Origin: an uncultured Collinsella sp.
Lineage (GTDB): Bacteria; Actinomycetota; Coriobacteriia; Coriobacteriales; Coriobacteriaceae
DNA length: 16,353 bases
Reading direction: 5' to 3'
Assembly: GCA_900752545.1 (NCBI GenBank)
Contig: CAADVS010000011.1
Coordinates: 1 to 16,353, forward strand
Position numbers and translations under genes: made by a program. Every line of letters begins with the position of its first letter. Position 1 is the first letter of the stretch. Below the pieces are notes generated by a model. The model saw nothing but the letters and a program-made list of their open reading frames with translations, ran no database searches and had not been told where the DNA came from. Positions 7,921-15,943 of the stretch are shown here, piece by piece.

Positions 7921-7965
7921 AATAAGAAAAGAGGGGCTGTCCCGCGTTGGTGGGACAGCCCCTCT
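7921..7965 (-). terminator. Rho-independent terminator of the htrA gene
   Basis: A perfect 14-bp stem (7930-7943 with 7952-7965) closes an 8-nt loop. On the minus strand it is followed by TTTTCTTATT (7930-7921). It lies 27 nt after the htrA stop and should end that transcript before the inverted-repeat element and ligA. Confidence 0.9.
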
Positions 7966-7991
7966 GGCATCGGTATGAGCGAAACGGCTCG

Positions 7992-9452
<1,461 letters not shown>

Positions 9453-9481
9453 GGCTGCGATCCTTTCGTCAAATAACCAAA

Positions 9482-9505
9482 GGCCCGCCAAACACGTGGC
9501 GGGCC
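9482..9505 (-). promoter_or_regulatory. GC-rich leader hairpin just upstream of htrA
   Basis: Perfect 8-bp arms GGCCCGCC (9482-9489) and GGCGGGCC (9498-9505) enclose an 8-nt loop, ending 29 nt before the htrA ATG. On the minus strand it is followed by TTTGGTTATTT, a poor T-tract. It could be an attenuator or an mRNA-stabilising leader structure. A weak promoter candidate lies upstream (TTGCAG 9593-9588, 17 bp, TAAAAG 9570-9565), which would place the hairpin inside the transcript. Confidence 0.45.
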
Positions 9506-9619
9506 ATCAATGTTCACGTTGAGTTGTACCCCAATATGCGGGTGCACGTGTATGAGAACGCAATCTTTTAGGAAGGCTTAAGTTCTGCTGCAAGCTCGAA
9601 AGGGATCCACGCATGCGGC

Positions 9620-9656
9620 AAAACCACCACAAAGGTGCCTGTCCCCTTTGTGGTGG
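9620..9656 (-). terminator. Terminator of the glnA-like/glnR-like operon
   Basis: A perfect 12-bp stem (CCACCACAAAGG at 9624-9635 with its complement at 9645-9656) with a 9-nt loop is followed on the minus strand by TTTT (9623-9620). It begins 4 nt after the regulator's stop codon. The loop carries GGGACAGG-type sequence that recurs in other gaps of this window (13864-13875, 16202-16210), so it may derive from a dispersed repeat. Confidence 0.8.
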
Positions 9657-9660
9657 AAAT

Positions 9661-10323
9661 CTAGTCCTTAAACAGATAGCCCACGCCGCGGACGGTGGTG
9701 ATGTGTGCCGCGATCTGCGGGCCCACCTTGGAGCGGATGCGTCGGATGTGCACGTCGACGGTGCGCGTGCCGCCGCAGTACTCAAAGCCCCACACGCGGT
9801 GCAGCAGTACCTCGCGGCTGTAGGCACGGTTGGGATGCGTCGCCAAAAAGCTCAGCAGCGAGTACTCCATCAGCGTCAGGTCGATGGGCTCGTTATCGAG
9901 TGTCACCTGGTAGGTGGCCAGGTTAATCTCGAGGTTATCGATGTTGAGCACATCGTCGGCGGCGACGGTCTCCTCCTCGCCCATCAGGCGCTGTGCGCGA
10001 GCCTTAAGCTCGTTGGGCGTCGCCGTGGGGCATACAAAGTCGGCATGCGCGTGATTGGGCAGGCGCAGGGTGCCGAGTGCCTCGTCGTCGACGATCACCA
10101 ACATGGGGACGCCGCCGCGATCGTCAAGCCATTTGGCAATCTGATCGATGCGGTCGCTGCGGATGCCATCGGAATCGAGGATCAGCAGGTCAAAGTCGTG
10201 CGCCGCAGTCGGCGAATCGGGGGTGGCCAGGCTCACCTCGACACCCAAGGTGGTCGTCAAGCTGCGGGCAAACTCGTGGAAGCGCGTCGTGCGCGCCATG
10301 AACAGGGCACTCTTTTCGGACAT
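9661..10323 (-). CDS. GlnR-like orphan response regulator (OmpR/PhoB-type DNA-binding domain)
   Basis: From the ATG at 10323 (GGAGG, 5-nt spacing) the protein has 220 residues. The N-terminal half (1-115) is a degenerate receiver. The acidic pair after strand 1 is missing (LFMARTTRF) and the conserved Lys of strand 5 is absent (DFVCPTAT), but an Asp sits at the phospho-acceptor position (LLILD, D50). The C-terminal half (about 125-220) is a winged helix of OmpR type with VWGFEYCGGTRTVDVHIRRI (177-196), which closely resembles actinobacterial GlnR. GlnR also has a non-phosphorylated receiver with D50, and it controls nitrogen genes including glnA. The gene follows the glutamine-synthetase-family gene by 50 nt and shares its terminator. 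No histidine kinase is nearby. The earlier in-frame ATG at 10407 lies inside the glnA-like gene and lacks a ribosome site. Alternatively it is a different orphan OmpR-type regulator. Confidence 0.8.
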   Translation of the reverse strand: MSEKSALFMARTTRFHEFARSLTTTLGVEVSLATPDSPTAAHDFDLLILDSDGIRSDRIDQIAKWLDDRGGVPMLVIVDDEALGTLRLPNHAHADFVCPTATPNELKARAQRLMGEEETVAADDVLNIDNLEINLATYQVTLDNEPIDLTLMEYSLLSFLATHPNRAYSREVLLHRVWGFEYCGGTRTVDVHIRRIRSKVGPQIAAHITTVRGVGYLFKD

Positions 10324-10373
10324 ATCGGCCTCCAAGGAAATGAGCTCAATCGTACTGGAACAAGCCAGCGCGA

Positions 10374-11711
10374 TTAGGAGTTCGCCAGGTAGTGCTTGAT
10401 CTCCCACTCGGTGATCGTGGACTCAAACTTATGCCACTCGTCGCGCTTCTTTTTAAGGAAGAAACTGTGGATGTGCTCGCCGAGGGCATCCTTCATAAAC
10501 TGCGAGTCCTCAAACACGTCGAGCGCCTCTTTGAGCGAGCGCGGCAGCGGCGTGTAGCCGGCCTCGACCATCTGGCGGTCGGTAAGCTTGAGCGTCTCGG
10601 CCGTTGCCTCGGGCGGGAGCTCCAGCTTGCGCTCGATGCCGTCCAGGCCAGCCGCCAGCGTGACGGCGTTGACCAGGTACGGGTTGGCCATGGGGTCGGG
10701 ACTGCGCAGCTCGATGCGCGTGGACAGCTGCTTGCCGGGTTTGTAGACCGGGATGCGAACCATGCTCGCGCGGTTGCGCAGGCCCCACGTGGCGTACTGC
10801 GGCACGGAGTCGCCGCCCGTGGTGATGCGCTTGTACGAGTTGACCGTGGGGTTGGTGATGGCGCTGATCTCGCGGGCATGTGCCAGAATGCCGGCCATGT
10901 AGTGTTTGGCGATGTCGGAAAGATGGTACTTCTCGTCGTCCTCGCCCCAAAAAACGTTGTTGCCGTCGTGGTCGAATAGCGACTGGCACAGGAACATAGC
11001 GCTGCCGTCCTCGCCCGCCAACGGCTTGGGCATAAAGGAGGCGTGGCAACCGCTCTCGTAGGCCTGCTGCTTAATGATGAGTTTGGCCGTGGTGATGGCG
11101 TCGGACATGCTCAGGGCCTCGGCGTGGCGCAGGCTCATGCCGTGCTGCGAGCGGCCGGCGGCGTGGAAGGTGTACTCCACGGGCACGGACATCTTCTCGA
11201 GCGTGAGGACCGTGTTGCGGCGCAGGTCGCGGGCGGCATCGCTCACCGAAAGATCGAAGTAGCCCACGTTGTCAAGCGGCTCGGGGGTGTGCTCGTCGGG
11301 GAAGTAGTAATACTCCAGCTCGGCGCCCACGTTGAGCAGGTAGCCAGCCTTCTCGGCCTTGCGGAACATGCGGCGCAGGGCATCGCGCGGGTCGCCGGCA
11401 AACGGCTTGCGATCGGGAGTGCACACGTCGCAGAACACGCGGGCGACGCCGTTGTGACTCGGACGCCACGGCAGAATCTGGAAGGTCGAAGCATCGGGGA
11501 ATGCGAGCATGTCGGCTTCCTCGGGCGTGGCAAAGCCCTCGATGGCGGAGCCGTCAAAGCCAATACCCTCCTCAAAAGCGACCTCGAGGTCCTCGGGGCT
11601 AATGGCAAAGTTCTTGAGGCGGCCGAGAATGTCGACAAACCACAGACGCACAAAGCGGATGTCACGCTGCTCTACGGAGCGGAGTACGTAATCGATGTTC
11701 TGCTGGTTCAT
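10374..11711 (-). CDS. Glutamine synthetase type I family protein with altered metal site
   Basis: The 445-residue protein aligns by eye, almost without gaps, with Bacillus-type GSI, which makes glutamine from glutamate, ammonia and ATP. Retained features are GFDGSAIEGF (51-60), E131 and E133 (GAELEYYYF), HASFMPKP (223-230), NPTVNSYKR (287-295), RNR and RIP (312-321), and STRIELRSPDP (330-340) with E334 and R336. Three conserved ligand positions are changed. The HHEVAPGQHEI motif is FHAAGRSQHGM, giving A184 and G191 for two n1-site Glu residues. GSGMH is GSAMF, giving F240 for the n2-site His. The feedback Arg (R62 in B. subtilis) is Thr. The flap Glu region (GYEAP) is GGDSVP, with one extra residue. 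There is no GSI-beta adenylylation segment. The start is at 11711, after AAAGGGGAG. It forms an operon with the GlnR-like gene. It may be inactive, regulatory, or an enzyme with changed chemistry. Confidence 0.9.
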   Translation of the reverse strand: MNQQNIDYVLRSVEQRDIRFVRLWFVDILGRLKNFAISPEDLEVAFEEGIGFDGSAIEGFATPEEADMLAFPDASTFQILPWRPSHNGVARVFCDVCTPDRKPFAGDPRDALRRMFRKAEKAGYLLNVGAELEYYYFPDEHTPEPLDNVGYFDLSVSDAARDLRRNTVLTLEKMSVPVEYTFHAAGRSQHGMSLRHAEALSMSDAITTAKLIIKQQAYESGCHASFMPKPLAGEDGSAMFLCQSLFDHDGNNVFWGEDDEKYHLSDIAKHYMAGILAHAREISAITNPTVNSYKRITTGGDSVPQYATWGLRNRASMVRIPVYKPGKQLSTRIELRSPDPMANPYLVNAVTLAAGLDGIERKLELPPEATAETLKLTDRQMVEAGYTPLPRSLKEALDVFEDSQFMKDALGEHIHSFFLKKKRDEWHKFESTITEWEIKHYLANS

Positions 11712-11758
11712 GTCGCTCCCCTTTCTTTCGGGCGGGTTTCGACTGGTCTATATCGCAG

Positions 11759-11769
11759 ATACTATCGCA
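11759..11769 (-). promoter_or_regulatory. Extended -10 promoter element of the glnA-like gene
   Basis: On the minus strand TGCGATAGTAT contains the extended -10 pattern TGn plus GATAGT (4 of 6 consensus bases, including the key A and T). It lies 49 nt before the start codon, and there is no good -35. The identical 11-mer occurs before the gntR-type gene at almost the same distance. A second TGCGATA (11757-11751) follows 5 nt downstream. Confidence 0.45.
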
Positions 11770-11776
11770 GAAAAAT

Positions 11777-11792
11777 GTTTCCGCAGGGTTAA
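11777..11792 (-). promoter_or_regulatory. Candidate GlnR box upstream of the glnA-like gene
   Basis: The minus strand reads TTAAC, six bases, GAAAC. This matches 8 of the 9 informative positions of the a/b half of the Streptomyces GlnR box (gTnAC-n6-GAAAC). The second a/b pair of the full box is not present. The site ends 7 nt upstream of the TGC of the proposed extended -10, so it occupies the -35 region. That suits activation or repression by the GlnR-like protein encoded downstream. Confidence 0.35.
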
Positions 11793-11845
11793 AGCGTATC
11801 AAGCGCTCAAAAAACGTGCGCGAACAGGCCGTTGCGAACGAGCGG

Positions 11846-12868
11846 CTAGCGCGAAGTCGAAGCGCGGTGTTCAATGTGACCAGGAACCTCGATGCGCTTG
11901 GGGGCGAGCTTTGCGGCATCGCCCACCGTAGTGGTAACGACGTCGATGCGCTCGGATAGACGCTCGACTACGCGCTCGGCAATGGTAAGGGTGTCCTGCG
12001 CGGCCGTGGTCACGCCGCCAAAGAGCACATGGTTCCAGGGGTAGTCGTCAAACGTCGCGATCTTGAGCCCCGCCGGCAGCGAGGGACCAAGCTGCGCCAG
12101 CGCCTCGGTCAGGCGCAGGAAGACCAGGCCGTTGACAGCGATAAGGCCGAGTCTTTTGCCCGCATAGCCGCGGATGGTCTCGTCCAAGCGGCCAACGCCA
12201 GTGGCACCGCCATCGGCCAAGGTGACAACCTCGCCGGCAAGGCCGCGTCGCGACAGCTCGTCGGTAAAGGCCTCGGCGCGCTCGCGACGCACGGGGCTGT
12301 CGTCGCTCGCCTCGGTGAGCAGGCATAGGCGCTCGCTGCCCGCAGCAGCCAAGGCGTCTACCAAGCCAGCGACCAGCTCACGGTTGTTAGATGTCACCAA
12401 ATCGATGCCGCCGTCGGCAACATCGCGGTCGAGCAGCACAACGGGCAGGCGCCCCGCTGCCGCGGCGATTGCCTCGTCGTTGCCTCCGCAGGTGTTGACG
12501 ACCAGGCCGTCCGCGCCGGCATCGATAAGTCTGGTGAGCGACTCTGCTTCCTTAGCGGGATCGTTGCCGCTAATGGCCGTCATAAGCGAGCAGCCGCGCG
12601 CGGCGGCGCTAGCGGAAAGGCCCTCGAGCATGGCGCTGGAGAACGGGTTGGCGATGTCGGCCAAGATCACGCCGATGAGGTTGGTGCGTGAGCTGCGCAG
12701 ATTGCGCGCGGCGGCACGTGGGCGATAGCCGGTGCGCTCGATAACCGCCGCAATGCGAGCACGGGTTTCCTCGGTCATCTGCCCGGGGCGGTTGTTGAGA
12801 TAGCGCGAGACCGTGGCCGGACTCACGCCCGCCTCGGCGGCAATGTCCTTAATCCTCATCTGCGCCAT
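11846..12868 (-). CDS. LacI-family transcriptional regulator
   Basis: The 340-residue protein is a LacI/GalR-type repressor with a sugar-binding-like effector domain. The N-terminal helix-turn-helix (5-27, RIKDIAAEAGVSPATVSRYL) and the hinge region (about 51-63, RAAARNLRSSRTN) are canonical. The effector domain runs from about 64 to 330 and includes LIGVILADIANPFSSAMLEG and, near its end, ATFDDYPW (271-278) followed by GGVTTAAQDT. The FDDxxW pattern recalls the branch that includes KdgR-like repressors, but the effector cannot be assigned. The start is the ATG at 12868 after GGGGTG. An in-frame ATG 16 codons upstream (12916) lacks a ribosome site and lies in A/T-rich leader DNA. It follows the GntR-type gene by about 125 nt with no clear terminator between them. 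No sugar-uptake genes are in the window. Confidence 0.93.
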   Translation of the reverse strand: MAQMRIKDIAAEAGVSPATVSRYLNNRPGQMTEETRARIAAVIERTGYRPRAAARNLRSSRTNLIGVILADIANPFSSAMLEGLSASAAARGCSLMTAISGNDPAKEAESLTRLIDAGADGLVVNTCGGNDEAIAAAAGRLPVVLLDRDVADGGIDLVTSNNRELVAGLVDALAAAGSERLCLLTEASDDSPVRRERAEAFTDELSRRGLAGEVVTLADGGATGVGRLDETIRGYAGKRLGLIAVNGLVFLRLTEALAQLGPSLPAGLKIATFDDYPWNHVLFGGVTTAAQDTLTIAERVVERLSERIDVVTTTVGDAAKLAPKRIEVPGHIEHRASTSR

Positions 12869-12993
12869 AGCGCACCCCGTTTCCCAATTGTCAGCAGTCT
12901 GAGCCATTTTAGGCATTTTTTTAAAAATCTCGGTTGCAAAACGCTGTAGGTGAGCAGCATCGTTTTTACGCCTCGAGCAGATGCGATGATGGG

Positions 12994-13686
12994 CTAGATA
13001 GCCGAGTCTTTAGACAGCTCAAAATAGTCAGGATGTAAGGCAATAACCGGACCCTGCTCCTCGGGCATTAGATGCAAATGCGTCTCTGCCAGATAGCTCG
13101 CCGTGTCGGTATCGCCCTTCTTAATGGCCTCGAGAATCCGGCGATGCTGCCCACGGATCGGCTCCCAGTCCAGATCCTGCGAGACCATACGCAACCAGTT
13201 GTATCGCTCAAAATGCGTATTGACGCTCTTCATCCAATCCCACAACATGTGACGGCCGGCAATCGCAAAACACGTCTCATGGAACAGGTTGTCCAGGTCG
13301 AAAAAGCGACGCGTTTCGCCATGGTCGAGCGACTCGGACTCGGCAAGAATCTGCTCAAGCCGCTGCTTTTGCTCGGGCGTAGCAGCCGAACAACATTTAA
13401 TGAGTACGCTTCTTTCGAGCTTTTCGCGCAAGAAACAGGCATTCTCGGCGTGTTCCATGCTGATCTTAGAAACGTAGGTGCCGCTTTTGGGACGTGTTTC
13501 GACCAGCTCCTGCTCGCGCAGGCGCACAAAGGATTCGCGAATGGGTGTGCGTCCGATTCCCGTCTCCTTTTCCAGACCAATCGCCGAAAGGCGCGTGCCG
13601 GGCTTGAGCTCGGCATAGATGATCTTGGAGCGCAATGCGTTATATGCCTGATCTTGCAGGCTCTGATAATGCTGGTGTTGTTCCAT
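12994..13686 (-). CDS. GntR-family (FadR/FCD subfamily) transcriptional regulator
   Basis: The 230-residue protein has an N-terminal winged helix-turn-helix (about 8-75, with IGRTPIRESFVRLREQELVE) and an all-helical FCD effector domain (about 81-207). The four FCD metal ligands are visible: D132 and H136 (DNLFHE), H181 (GQHRRI) and H203 (ETHLH). A metal-assisted carboxylate-type effector is therefore likely, as for other FCD regulators of organic-acid or sugar-acid metabolism. The ATG at 13686 follows GAGGG by about 5 nt. It lies downstream of, and in the same direction as, the oxidoreductase gene, separated by a terminator, so it is probably transcribed from its own extended -10 (13731-13741). 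Whether it controls the oxidoreductase is a guess from position. Confidence 0.93.
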   Translation of the reverse strand: MEQHQHYQSLQDQAYNALRSKIIYAELKPGTRLSAIGLEKETGIGRTPIRESFVRLREQELVETRPKSGTYVSKISMEHAENACFLREKLERSVLIKCCSAATPEQKQRLEQILAESESLDHGETRRFFDLDNLFHETCFAIAGRHMLWDWMKSVNTHFERYNWLRMVSQDLDWEPIRGQHRRILEAIKKGDTDTASYLAETHLHLMPEEQGPVIALHPDYFELSKDSAI

Positions 13687-13730
13687 AAAGCCCTCGGATG
13701 AAGCTCACGGTTTGTCGAATATCACCCGTA

Positions 13731-13741
13731 ATACTATCGCA
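13731..13741 (-). promoter_or_regulatory. Extended -10 promoter element of the gntR-type gene
   Basis: The minus strand carries TGCGATAGTAT (TGn plus GATAGT), identical over 11 bases to the element before the glnA-like gene. It lies 46 nt before the start codon. No -35 hexamer is recognisable at 16-18 bp. Confidence 0.45.
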
Positions 13742-13800
13742 TCCCCTATCTCCTCAGTTGCGGTGAAATAGGGCGCGCTCGCGTCGCCAGGATCACAAAA

Positions 13801-13840
13801 GCAAGCGGCGGCATCCCGAAACCCGGGACGCCGCCGTTGT
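13801..13840 (-). terminator. Terminator of the oxidoreductase gene (possibly bidirectional)
   Basis: A GC-rich stem (13806-13818 with 13824-13836, one A-C mismatch) closes a 5-nt loop. On the minus strand it is followed by GCTTGCTTTTGTG, and on the plus strand by TTGTTTTG. It separates the oxidoreductase gene from the gntR-type gene. Only the minus-strand transcript is expected here. Confidence 0.7.
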
Positions 13841-13861
13841 TTTGCTATCGGATGGCGCAGA

Positions 13862-13882
13862 GACACCTGTCCCCATGCACCA
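13862..13882. repeat. Possible degenerate dispersed repeat fragment (CCTGTCCCC)
   Basis: The sequence GACACCTGTCCCCATGCAC lies between the oxidoreductase stop and its terminator. Its core, CCTGTCCCC (GGGGACAGG on the other strand), also occurs in the terminator loop at 9639-9647. A related GGGACAGG is at 16203-16210. This looks like leftovers of a short intergenic repeat family such as REP elements. No full palindrome is present here. Confidence 0.3.
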
Positions 13883-13891
13883 AGGGATTAA

Positions 13892-15841
13892 CTAGAGCTC
13901 GCAGGCAACCTTGTAGCCATCGCCGATGGCATCGCGGATGTTGCCACACTTCTGGGCATCGCCCAACACGTGGACAGCAACGCCAGCAGCGGCAAGGTCG
14001 TCGGCCAACTTGGTATTGGGACGATAGCCCATGGCGAGCACCAGCGTATCGGCATCAGCGATGGTGTGGACCTCGCCATCCTTCTCGTAGCTGATGGCAT
14101 CCTCGGTAATTTCGGTCACCTTGGCCTCGGTCAGCACGTGAACGCCCTTGGAGAGCATGCGCGTGATGAGCACCGCGCGACCGGCACCGCCCTCGTTGGC
14201 AGCGAGCGTCTTGGTCATCTCGATGACGGTCACATCGCGATTGGCCGGCGACAGGTCGTTGACCAGCGGGGCCAGGTAATCGGCCGTCTCGCAGCCAACG
14301 GTACCGCCGCCCACGATGACGATCTTCTTGCCCGGGAAAGCCTTGCCGCCCAGCAGGTCGTCAGCCGTCATAACCTGCTTAAAGCCCTGCATAAAGGCCG
14401 GGGCGATGGGCTCGGCGCCATAAGCCAGGACAACCTCGTAGCCGGCGTAGTCGCGCTGAATGTCCTCGGCCGAGAGCTCGGTGCCAAAGACGCACGTAAC
14501 GCCGGCCTCGGCCAAGCGACGGTACTGATACTTGATCACGCGGGTGAGTTCCTGCTTTGCCGGCGGAACGGCTGCGATGCGCATCTCGCCGCCCGGCTCG
14601 TCCTGCTTATCCACGAGTACCACGTTGTGGCCGCGCTTGGCGGCAATGTAGGCTGCCTCCATGCCCGCAGGACCAGCGCCCACAACCAGCACGTTCTTGG
14701 CCTCGGCGGCAGGCTCGTAGCCAGCCTCGTCGCGCTCCACGTCCGGGTTGACGGTGCAGGAGATGCGCTTGCCAAACATAATGCCGTTCAGGCAGCGCAG
14801 GCAGCCGATGCAGGGGCGGATGTCGTCGGCGTTGCCGGCAGCGGCCTTGTTGCAGAACTCGGCATCGCACAGATTGGCGCGGCCCATCATGCAGATGTCG
14901 GCAGCGCAGTCCTCGATCAGCTCCTCGGCAATCCAGGCCTCGTTGATGCGTCCAACGGTGGCGACGGGAATGTTGACGTGCTTCTTGATCTCGCGCGAGC
15001 AGGCGGCGTGCGAGGCCTGCTGGGTACCGGCGGCGGGAATCGCGGAGCCGCGCTTGATGGTGGTGCCGCCCGACACATGAATCATGTCGACGCCGGCCTT
15101 CTCCAGGCGACGCGAAACATAAATCATGTCGTTGAGGGTCAGGCCGCCATCGGTGTACTCATCGCCCGAGATGCGGACGTCGATGATAAAGTCCTTGCCG
15201 CAGCGCTCACGAATCTCGGCGATGACCTCGAGCAGGAAGCGCATGCGGGCGTCGAGCGAGCCACCGTACTCATCGGTACGCTTGTTGTAGAGCGGGGTCA
15301 AAAAACCACCGAGCATGCCGTGGGCGTGCGCTGCGTGGACCTCGACGCCATCGACACCGGCCTTCTGCATACGCACGGCAGCGTCGCCAAACTGATGCGT
15401 GAGCTCGTGAATCTCGTCGACCGTGATGGGGCGCGGCGCCTCGCGGGCATAGGACGGGCCCACAAAGGACGGAGCGATCAAGCGCGGCGTGCCCGGAATG
15501 TTAAAGGCCATATAAGCGGGGTGGAAGAGCTGCGGCATAATCTTGCAGCCGTACTCATGCACGGCGGCGGCGAGCTTTTCCCAGCCGGGGATGAACGTGT
15601 CGTCGTAGCAGCACATGTCGCCCGGCAGATAGGTATAGGTGGGCTCGACCGTCACGACCTCGGTGATGATCAGGCCAACGCCGCCCTTGGCACGGGCACG
15701 GTAATGATCGACCAAGTCGTCGGTCACATATCCGTGATCGGCCAGGTTGGTAGATACCGGCGGCATAAAGACGCGGTTCTTGACCTCGGTCGTACCGACC
15801 TTGATCGGGCTAAAGAGCATCGGGTAGGCGGAGGACTCCAT
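13892..15841 (-). CDS. NADH-dependent flavin oxidoreductase (2,4-dienoyl-CoA reductase / BaiCD-like)
   Basis: The 649-residue protein combines an FMN-binding TIM barrel of the old-yellow-enzyme family (about 8-335), a 4Fe-4S site and an FAD/NAD(P)H domain. Visible motifs are VEVHAAHAHGMLGGFLTP (about 167-184) and DEYGGSLDAR in the barrel, and the cluster cysteines C344, C347, C350 and C362. The FAD motif is VVGAGPAG (386-393), and the NAD(P)H motif is VGGGTVG (510-516). This layout is shared by FadH, trimethylamine dehydrogenase and bile-acid oxidoreductases BaiCD/BaiH; such enzymes reduce activated C=C bonds. The spacing CxxCxxC is one residue shorter than CxxCxxxC in FadH. The substrate is unknown. 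The start is the ATG at 15841 after AAAGGA. An in-frame ATG 27 codons earlier (15922) would lie in the operator/promoter region and is rejected. Confidence 0.94.
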   Translation of the reverse strand: MESSAYPMLFSPIKVGTTEVKNRVFMPPVSTNLADHGYVTDDLVDHYRARAKGGVGLIITEVVTVEPTYTYLPGDMCCYDDTFIPGWEKLAAAVHEYGCKIMPQLFHPAYMAFNIPGTPRLIAPSFVGPSYAREAPRPITVDEIHELTHQFGDAAVRMQKAGVDGVEVHAAHAHGMLGGFLTPLYNKRTDEYGGSLDARMRFLLEVIAEIRERCGKDFIIDVRISGDEYTDGGLTLNDMIYVSRRLEKAGVDMIHVSGGTTIKRGSAIPAAGTQQASHAACSREIKKHVNIPVATVGRINEAWIAEELIEDCAADICMMGRANLCDAEFCNKAAAGNADDIRPCIGCLRCLNGIMFGKRISCTVNPDVERDEAGYEPAAEAKNVLVVGAGPAGMEAAYIAAKRGHNVVLVDKQDEPGGEMRIAAVPPAKQELTRVIKYQYRRLAEAGVTCVFGTELSAEDIQRDYAGYEVVLAYGAEPIAPAFMQGFKQVMTADDLLGGKAFPGKKIVIVGGGTVGCETADYLAPLVNDLSPANRDVTVIEMTKTLAANEGGAGRAVLITRMLSKGVHVLTEAKVTEITEDAISYEKDGEVHTIADADTLVLAMGYRPNTKLADDLAAAGVAVHVLGDAQKCGNIRDAIGDGYKVACEL

Positions 15842-15870
15842 ACAGGGTTCCTTTCGTTTGAGCCGCTCGG

Positions 15871-15909
15871 CGGCAGTTGCTAACGTACTTATCGTATCAG
15901 CAACTGCCG
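15871..15909. promoter_or_regulatory. Inverted repeat (operator-like) over the oxidoreductase promoter
   Basis: Perfect 11-bp arms CGGCAGTTGCT (15871-15881) and AGCAACTGCCG (15899-15909) flank 17 nt. On the minus strand the central region carries TGATACGAT (15899-15891), an extended -10 pattern (TGn plus TACGAT). A TTGACT lies 20 bp further upstream (15922-15917), too far for an ordinary -35. If transcription starts near 15884, only one arm is transcribed, so the dyad is more likely a protein-binding site than an RNA hairpin. The binding regulator is unknown; the GntR-type or LacI-type regulator nearby are candidates. Confidence 0.5.
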
Positions 15910-15943
15910 TATCCGTAGTCAAACATACGCAAACGCCGGTCGG

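Noticed and set aside
9453..9491. Upstream in-frame start for htrA at 9491
   Set aside because: No ribosome site precedes it and it lies in the leader hairpin; the ATG at 9452 has GAAAGGAT in place.
10324..10407. Longer N-terminus of the GlnR-like regulator (start at 10407)
   Set aside because: It would begin inside the glnA-like gene without a ribosome site; the ATG at 10323 has GGAGG and matches the length of GlnR.
12869..12916. Longer LacI-type start at 12916
   Set aside because: It lies in an A/T-rich leader without a ribosome site; the helix-turn-helix normally starts within a few residues of the N-terminus.
12902..12960. Possible LacI-type operator around TTGCAA before the LacI-family gene
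   Set aside because: Only the central six bases are palindromic; the flanks do not match, so support is too weak.
13970..15883. 637-codon plus-strand frame opposite the oxidoreductase
   Set aside because: It is a shadow of the flavoenzyme gene, whose cofactor motifs are all on the minus strand.
15871..15909. The oxidoreductase dyad as a terminator for the upstream Cys-rich gene
   Set aside because: The loop is 17 nt and no T-run follows on either strand.
15842..15922. Longer oxidoreductase start at 15922
   Set aside because: The extra 27 residues would be encoded by the dyad and promoter DNA; the ATG at 15841 has AAAGGA and fits the family start.
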